Source: a virus. Taken from it: a stretch of 42,466 bases of DNA. Made by a program: the position numbers and the translations under genes. Positions 37,595 to 42,466 of this stretch are shown here, piece after piece (position 1 is the stretch's first letter; each line of letters starts with the position of its first letter). Location: positions 1 to 42,466 of IMG/VR virus record IMGVR_UViG_3300037245_000476, one strand, 5' to 3'. The notes beneath the pieces were generated by a model. It made no database searches, had not been told where the DNA came from, and worked only from the letters and a program-made list of their open reading frames with translations.

Positions 37595-37942
37595 TTATTC
37601 AGTAGTTCCTTGAACGTGAACAACCACCTGCCCTGCTCCGCTAGCTACTACGTCAATCGACTTACCAGACGCTACCTTGATCGGGTTCCGGAAAGTATAA
37701 ACCGCTGGTTGAGCCGTAGTGGTAAATGTTATCCCACCAACTATAGGAATCGGAGTACCAGTGTTGTCTTGAATGGTCACTGTTATCGCAGATAAGCAAT
37801 AAATCATTATCGAGTTAATGAGGTGAGACTTACCTGAAACAGCAGCGACTACCGTTTCTGTTCCCTGGGCGTCTGCTGATATTCCTTGCTTGGAGAATCC
37901 AGCCCCGTTGCCGAGTATATGAGTCGTTACTGTAATTGCCAT
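37595..37942 (-). CDS. Small beta-sandwich decoration-type protein, 115 aa
   Basis: A 115-residue all-beta protein (SHLINSIMIYCLSAITVTIQ, YTFRNPIKVASGKSIDVVAS, GQVVVHVQGTTE). It resembles the small virion-associated beta-sandwich proteins that many phages encode next to fibre or capsid genes. TAAGGAATAAATC precedes it. Probably structural. Confidence 0.55.
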   Translation of the reverse strand: MAITVTTHILGNGAGFSKQGISADAQGTETVVAAVSGKSHLINSIMIYCLSAITVTIQDNTGTPIPIVGGITFTTTAQPAVYTFRNPIKVASGKSIDVVASGAGQVVVHVQGTTE

Positions 37943-37956
37943 GATTTATTCCTTAA

Positions 37957-39381
37957 TTATCCGTTTACTGTCGGCGGTACAAAGAAGTACCGGAATCCAA
38001 AGTTTATATTTGTCACGCTATCCGTAAAATCGTCATTGTAATAAATCTCAAGCTTAGAACCTTTTTCCAAGAAAGACGGACGCATTGACAGGTCTACACT
38101 TGTCAATGGCTGCGCTTGTACGCCCGATACCGCTATAGTGGTTACTTTCATATTCTTATCTTCGGCTAATATGATTATACCTGCATCACTACCAGGCGTA
38201 GCGTCCGCTATCTGACCTATATCTAGTACGAATACGTCTTGAGTGCTAAATACCATAAACATCAAGTCAGAGAAATCGCCCGACCCTGCTGCACCCGGAA
38301 TCTTTGTTATATGGTTTGCCGAAGCTTCGCCCGGCGTAGAAAAAGCGTACCCATTGTTATAGTAGCTGATTGAGAATGTCGTATCTGGGCCGTAAACAGT
38401 AACGTCAGTATCTATGTAATGTAATGTTAAGGCGTAGTAATGACCCTCATTCAAAGGATTATTATCCGGTATTTCAAGGGCTACTCCGGCAATGAAAGCC
38501 CTTATCATGTAAAGTTTTTTACCGCCGACAAGATCAAGCAGGTAGGATGTCGTAACTGCACCGCCGTTGGCTCCCCGGTCGCCTATCTCTGCATATTGAG
38601 TTGCATCGTCAAGGCTAAATGTAGCTCCATCACCGACAGGCAGAGTCGTTCCCATATCCCAAAGCTTTATTTCTACCTGGCCGGGAGGCGGAGTTGCTAC
38701 TATATCGTCTACATAGCCAGAGAACGTATTAGCCGCATCGTCAACCCTGAATCCTATTTTATCTATGTCAGTGAGGTCTACAGCTCCGGCGTCGTCTGAT
38801 AAAGCGTTGATATTTATCTCGAAATGTTCCCATGTGTTTATATTGCCAATAGTAAGCTGGATACTCGCTGAAGCACTTGAACCGTCTTCTACAAAGAACG
38901 AAACCTTAGCCTGTGCAAACGCCCTGTCTTGATACCAGTCTAAATTGAAAGTAAAATCAGTATAATCAATACTATCGCCAACCGTAAAAGCCCATTCGTC
39001 ATTCAATGTGGACAAATTCAACTTCATGGATTTATCACCGGTCTTTACGATAGTTGTTTCAAGAGTCGCTTCGTTAGAGCCTGCCAGAATCCATGCAGCC
39101 TGTAAATTCCCACTAGCAGCATAGCCTTCAAAATCATCTAAAGTTGAACCTTCGGCAGATTCCAAAGTTAAGCCTATCCCGTTGATATTGTCCTGAGATG
39201 CTTTGAATATCTGCCCAACGATTACCCCCGATTCAACAATGTCCATAGCTTCACGGGAACTTTCTGCATGTTCGTTGATTATTTGTGGACGAAGTTTAAG
39301 CTTGTTAAGTTGACCCTTTAGGAGAGAGAACTTATTACCGCTTGCGGTCATTTCTCTATATTCGTCTATTAAAGCACCCAT
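37957..39381 (-). CDS. Virion protein with galactose-binding-like domain, 474 aa
   Basis: A 474-residue protein. The N-terminus is helical (1-75). Residues ~80-235 form a carbohydrate-binding-like sandwich (DDFEGYAASGNLQAAWILAG, GDKSMKLNLSTLNDEW, IGFRVDDAANTFSGYVDDIV). Residues ~240-474 are a further beta domain ending RPSFLEKGSKLEIYYNDDFT. Probably a surface or adhesin component, assigned by fold style and neighbourhood. Confidence 0.55.
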   Translation of the reverse strand: MGALIDEYREMTASGNKFSLLKGQLNKLKLRPQIINEHAESSREAMDIVESGVIVGQIFKASQDNINGIGLTLESAEGSTLDDFEGYAASGNLQAAWILAGSNEATLETTIVKTGDKSMKLNLSTLNDEWAFTVGDSIDYTDFTFNLDWYQDRAFAQAKVSFFVEDGSSASASIQLTIGNINTWEHFEININALSDDAGAVDLTDIDKIGFRVDDAANTFSGYVDDIVATPPPGQVEIKLWDMGTTLPVGDGATFSLDDATQYAEIGDRGANGGAVTTSYLLDLVGGKKLYMIRAFIAGVALEIPDNNPLNEGHYYALTLHYIDTDVTVYGPDTTFSISYYNNGYAFSTPGEASANHITKIPGAAGSGDFSDLMFMVFSTQDVFVLDIGQIADATPGSDAGIIILAEDKNMKVTTIAVSGVQAQPLTSVDLSMRPSFLEKGSKLEIYYNDDFTDSVTNINFGFRYFFVPPTVNG

Positions 39382-39391
39382 GATTATTTCC

Positions 39392-39607
39392 TTACTTTTT
39401 GATTCCTTCGATTCTATCCAACGAATCCTTTATATATCCAAACTGTTCTGTCTGATGTTTTTCGTGTTGGTTCATATATTCCTTATTTACTTTCTTGTTA
39501 TCTAGCCCGGTTCTGCCAGCAAAGCCGACTGTAAACGAGCCGAGAACCAAGGTAATGAGTACCGTCAGTAAAACTTTCAGCCACATATCTTTCGTTCCTG
39601 TTGGCAT
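39392..39607 (-). CDS. Small membrane protein, 71 aa
   Basis: One membrane span (about 9-30, WLKVLLTVLITLVLGSFTVG) followed by a polar helix with coiled-coil character (MNQHEKHQTEQFGYIKDSLD). The layout resembles XhlA-like or holin-associated proteins, but it lies among decoration genes rather than with lysis genes. AGGAGAAC precedes it. Confidence 0.6.
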   Translation of the reverse strand: MPTGTKDMWLKVLLTVLITLVLGSFTVGFAGRTGLDNKKVNKEYMNQHEKHQTEQFGYIKDSLDRIEGIKK

Positions 39608-39625
39608 GTTGTTCTCCTATAAAGA

Positions 39626-39655
39626 TGTGGGCGGCGGGACCATGTACCGCCCACA
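39626..39655 (-). promoter_or_regulatory. Intergenic hairpin in the late operon
   Basis: A 9-bp GC-rich stem (TGTGGGCGG with CCGCCCACA) lies between the 39667 and 39607 gene ends. There is no good U-run, so an mRNA stability or partial termination element is more likely than full termination. A similar element lies at 40443-40468. Confidence 0.45.
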
Positions 39656-39666
39656 CAGAAAAGAAA

Positions 39667-40422
39667 TTATCTAATTTGAACACACTTGAAATAGTCGATG
39701 TGCAATATCGGATCGGTTGTACTGTCGGTCTGGCAGACAAACGTAGGAGTCAAATCAACAACCGGGATGTTCGCCGTCAATAAGGTACTGGACCCCTTAA
39801 CGTCATCAATCCAATATTCAATCTTAGTAACGCCGGTGATCTTGAATGCGAACTTGACATAAGTATCTTCTACTAGCGTTTTAATTCCGGTTACTTGACT
39901 CTGTGCCGTCGCCTTACACGCTGACAACTCCGACACTCCCGCGAGGGTAGTCAAAACAGTCAATCCGACATAATCAGCGTTCGCATCAAGCGCCCCGTTG
40001 GGTAAAAGGGTAGTATCGGTATCAGCAAGCCCCACAAATAGCTGTGGCGTGATCGCCGTATCGACAACCTTAAACCGGCATTCGTACCAAATATCCTTGT
40101 CGGCAGCAGGCTTAAAACATTCGCCTAGTTTCTGGACATTAACCCCTTGATGCTGTGTACCGGAATTGCAGTCCGCCAGAACTACGCCGCCAACCTCATC
40201 GGTTAATGCAAACGTGCCTGTCGATGCCTGTGTTACCGTGTACCCTGCTAAAGTAGCAGCGTCGATGTTATTAAAATCCTCAAAGATAACATGAGCCATT
40301 CCAGGATCGTGCATAGCTGCATTTATTGGACAGGTTGCCCATACACCGCCGAGCATAGCCTGATTATGCTTGTCATCGAAAAAGACTTGATTGTCTTCTG
40401 TATATTTTGCTTTAGTAGTCAT
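39667..40422 (-). CDS. Virion protein with jellyroll-like domain, 251 aa
   Basis: A 251-residue protein from ATG 40422, which has TAAGGAATATATT ahead; an earlier in-frame start at 40467 lies inside a hairpin. Beta-rich with a concanavalin-A-like pattern (DKDIWYECRFKVVDTAI, LFVGLADTDTTLL, TYVKFAFKITGVTKIEYWID). Located two genes after the capsid gene. Probably a capsid decoration protein or adhesin. Confidence 0.55.
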   Translation of the reverse strand: MTTKAKYTEDNQVFFDDKHNQAMLGGVWATCPINAAMHDPGMAHVIFEDFNNIDAATLAGYTVTQASTGTFALTDEVGGVVLADCNSGTQHQGVNVQKLGECFKPAADKDIWYECRFKVVDTAITPQLFVGLADTDTTLLPNGALDANADYVGLTVLTTLAGVSELSACKATAQSQVTGIKTLVEDTYVKFAFKITGVTKIEYWIDDVKGSSTLLTANIPVVDLTPTFVCQTDSTTDPILHIDYFKCVQIR

Positions 40423-40442
40423 AATATATTCCTTAATATTAG

Positions 40443-40468
40443 GGTGCGGACAGTTTCCCGCCCGCACC
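40443..40468 (-). promoter_or_regulatory. Intergenic hairpin after the first decoration gene
   Basis: GGTGCGG pairs with CCGCACC (7 bp, GC-rich) between the 40483 and 40422 genes. Together with the hairpin at 39626 it may stabilise the abundant upstream capsid message. Confidence 0.45.
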
Positions 40469-40482
40469 GGACTTTATTAAAT

Positions 40483-40962
40483 TTACGCCGTTACAGCGTT
40501 CAATACTTCGCTGTCATACGAAGGCTTAGCCATCATAATGAGACAACCTGCGAGAACGGCGGCGTTAGCCACTTCCACGCATTTTAGCCTGACATTGGGA
40601 TAGTTCAGATATGCGTTTTCTGCTTTCGCACGAATAACATACGTCTGATTACTTCCAGCGGTAGTCGTGAAACCAGAGGACGTTACTGCTGTCCATTTGG
40701 TATTCGTCTCGCTTGCCGAAATACGTTTGTATTCGTATTCAACGGCTTGCTGAGTCGTAGGCACGAGGTCATCACAAGACTCTACCGTAATCAAGGTAGT
40801 TCCTGTAGTTCCGAGTCCCCATGACAAGATGAAATAAGCTTCTTCATACTCAGACATTTTCACAACGTCAGTATAGATAGTTCCGGCAAGAGCGTCGGCT
40901 ACTGGCGATGCCAATAGCGTAGTGCTTGCCCCTGTTCCTGTTACAAAGTGAAATTCACTCAT
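40483..40962 (-). CDS. Probable capsid decoration / head fibre protein, 159 aa
   Basis: A 159-residue all-beta protein immediately after the capsid gene (EFHFVTGTGASTTLLASPVA, MSEYEEAYFILSWG, TYVIRAKAENAYL). The size, position and fold style suggest a decoration protein. The ribosome site AAGGAATATACAA overlaps a short TCCTTTTAAGGA palindrome. Confidence 0.55.
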   Translation of the reverse strand: MSEFHFVTGTGASTTLLASPVADALAGTIYTDVVKMSEYEEAYFILSWGLGTTGTTLITVESCDDLVPTTQQAVEYEYKRISASETNTKWTAVTSSGFTTTAGSNQTYVIRAKAENAYLNYPNVRLKCVEVANAAVLAGCLIMMAKPSYDSEVLNAVTA

Positions 40963-40991
40963 TTGTATATTCCTTAAAAGGAGGGTTTAGA

Positions 40992-42341
40992 TTAACGAGC
41001 CGCCAGAGTTACGAAGCTGGACAGGGTTTTATCACTGTGCTTCGGAGTCAATGCGGTCTTTTCCCACGGCTTACCATCCATACGGACAATGAACCTGAAC
41101 GCTGTCTGATCGGATACAAACTTCAAGTGAATACTGGAAGCTGCTCTAATCTGGCCGCCGTTCTTTTCGCCGACAAGGTACTGTCCCCAATCTGCGAGGG
41201 TGATATCACCCTTATCGCCGAGCGTCTGGTTGTGTTCGGAGAAGAAGATAGGACGCCCGAGGAGGGTAGTGATAGGGCTACCAGTAACGCCGTTGGTACT
41301 TGTCTGCATCAAGCCAGCCGAAGAACCGCCTGTGCCAACAGGAAGAGCTAGGGTAGCGATGGCAACAAACGCATCGATATTAGCCTGCCATATAGCAGAA
41401 CTCTGACCAGCAGGTCGTAGACGCGACCACATCTTGAGGATGTTTTTCGTTACGATGGTATCTGCGGCCTGCCCGGACTCTTTAGCGACAGTAACGAGAC
41501 TTGGTGCATTCAAGATACCCAGAGACTGATTTGCTCCGTTACCGTTCATCAGGTCTTCGTCGATCTGGAATCCTATAGCGTCACCGAAGCCCTTATTGAG
41601 CATTGGCTCAATCGAGATCGGAGAATCTTCAAGCAGTTCGCTTGTAGCGAATACCAGACAAGCAAGCTTGGATAGTTCCAGGTTGACCTTGCCGAGTTTC
41701 ATCTTACTGGCCGTAATGTCGCCGCCTTCGTCTGGACGGTAAACAATAATACCACCATAAACATGGAGGGCATGGCTTTCGTCTTCGATTACCGGGATTC
41801 CGACTGCGTTAGTCATCATTGGAATCTTCATCGTTCGAGGATAAGCAATAGATGTTTCAAGCAGATTCGACATCAGCGTATTACGCTGCATTGTCGGAAC
41901 CAGGAACCCACCTTCGGAATCAATGCCTTCGTTCTGACCCGATGGAGCTTTTGAGACCTGGTTGATCCAGTTGCTCATCTTTTCAGTGAATGTACCACTG
42001 GCAGACTTGCGGCATTCAATTGCGAAATCTCCCATGCAACTAAACCCGCCTGTTTTGAGAAAGTCGTCTTCGTTGTCCTGCTGGATTTGGAAGTCGGCGT
42101 TCTGCTTAAGGATTTCGTTGATAATTTCCTTCTTAAGCTCGTCCCTTAATTCCTTGTTACCTGCGTCTGGATTGAATTCGTCTACTTTGACGATGTCGCC
42201 TGCCTTTGCGATATACATTTCGCAAATATCTTTTCCTACAAGGCTTTTTGCGGCATCTTCATCAAGCTCTAATAGGCGGCCTTTTGCCCACTTGATACCA
42301 TCGTTTTCCCACTCTTTTAAGAGTCTTATTTGTACTTTCAT
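40992..42341 (-). CDS. Major capsid protein, HK97 fold
   Basis: A 449-residue protein. Residues ~1-135 are an N-terminal scaffold/delta region: a small domain (VQIRLLKEWENDG, RLLELDEDAAKSLVGKDI), then a charged helix (KELRDELKKEIINEILKQN). The mature HK97 core starts near GGFLVPT (144-150) and includes VFATSELLEDSPISIEPMLN and NGNGANQSLGIL. The protease encoded just upstream should remove the N-terminus. ATG 42341 lies two bases inside the terminal repeat, which holds its AAGGAAACC site. Confidence 0.93.
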   Translation of the reverse strand: MKVQIRLLKEWENDGIKWAKGRLLELDEDAAKSLVGKDICEMYIAKAGDIVKVDEFNPDAGNKELRDELKKEIINEILKQNADFQIQQDNEDDFLKTGGFSCMGDFAIECRKSASGTFTEKMSNWINQVSKAPSGQNEGIDSEGGFLVPTMQRNTLMSNLLETSIAYPRTMKIPMMTNAVGIPVIEDESHALHVYGGIIVYRPDEGGDITASKMKLGKVNLELSKLACLVFATSELLEDSPISIEPMLNKGFGDAIGFQIDEDLMNGNGANQSLGILNAPSLVTVAKESGQAADTIVTKNILKMWSRLRPAGQSSAIWQANIDAFVAIATLALPVGTGGSSAGLMQTSTNGVTGSPITTLLGRPIFFSEHNQTLGDKGDITLADWGQYLVGEKNGGQIRAASSIHLKFVSDQTAFRFIVRMDGKPWEKTALTPKHSDKTLSSFVTLAAR

Positions 42342-42466
42342 AATAGGGTTTCCTTAAATTCTAGTTTACATTTATCAGCTAATATCTCTGACTGCCGTAA
42401 CTAGCATCTCCGGTTTTACCCTAATACTTCCGTCACTTTGTGCCTAATATCTCTACTGGCTTATTT
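42340..42466. repeat. Terminal direct repeat, right copy (assembly overlap)
   Basis: Exact copy of bases 1-127. Removing one copy joins the capsid gene (start 42341) to the protease gene (ends 122) in one leftward operon with a 119-bp gap. Confidence 0.95.

Noticed and set aside
1-42466. Physical direct terminal repeats (T7-like ends)
   Set aside because: The repeat is exactly 127 nt, the usual maximum assembler k-mer, and removing it joins capsid and protease genes in normal order. Real ends cannot be placed without read-coverage data.

Overview
This window is a complete tailed-phage genome (class Caudoviricetes). The first 127 bases are repeated exactly as the last 127, the signature of an assembly graph closing on itself, so the real unit is about 42,339 bp and circular or circularly permuted. 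HK97-type capsid and protease, a portal-MuF fusion, a Terminase_3-type large terminase, a tape measure and a frameshifted tail chaperone pair together indicate a siphovirus-like virion. The tape measure is only 445 codons, so the tail should be short. I see no integrase, no clear CI-type repressor and no DNA polymerase, so a virulent, host-replisome-dependent lifestyle is likeliest. The host cannot be named. Canonical AAGGAG ribosome sites and sigma70-like promoters say ordinary bacterium, and a lipobox protein hints weakly at a diderm.

Layout. One long leftward (minus-strand) late operon starts at a promoter near 7456-7484. It runs through small membrane protein, small and large terminase, several small genes, portal-MuF and prohead protease (7435 down to 122). 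It then continues through the 127-bp overlap into the major capsid gene and on to 26393. After the capsid come seven surface or decoration-type genes, including an SGNH/GDSL esterase. These are followed by the head-tail connectors, tail tube, G/GT chaperones, tape measure and tail-tip or fibre genes. A second promoter (3241-3269) sits almost on top of the portal start codon.

Rightward (plus-strand) early and middle genes occupy 7621-9151 and 11188-26339. They are mostly tiny, tightly overlapping ORFs, many with CxxC zinc-ribbon motifs. Recognisable functions are a YqaJ-type exonuclease plus ERF annealing protein, a possible NinB-like protein, three DNA methyltransferases, a DnaD-like replication initiator carrying iteron-like repeats, an HNH nuclease, ASCH and YopX proteins, a permuted papain-like enzyme, a lipoprotein and a DUF2829/Tad2-like anti-Thoeris candidate. 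A three-gene leftward cassette (9201-10884, LamG adhesin) with its own consensus promoter is embedded between the two rightward blocks.

The most unusual signal is RNA. Four intergenic leaders (near 11084, 16825, 17927 and 21489) each hold two long inverted repeats in interleaved order, so both helices form only as a pseudoknot. The last helix ends 18-25 nt before a start codon. At two of them (17927 and 21489) the structure begins at or within about two bases of the predicted transcription start. Next to the first lies a 180-nt tandem of cloverleaf-like folds. The second of these has a textbook tRNA acceptor stem and T-arm but an unrecognisable 73-nt centre. These elements look like one recurring, undescribed class of phage leader RNA.
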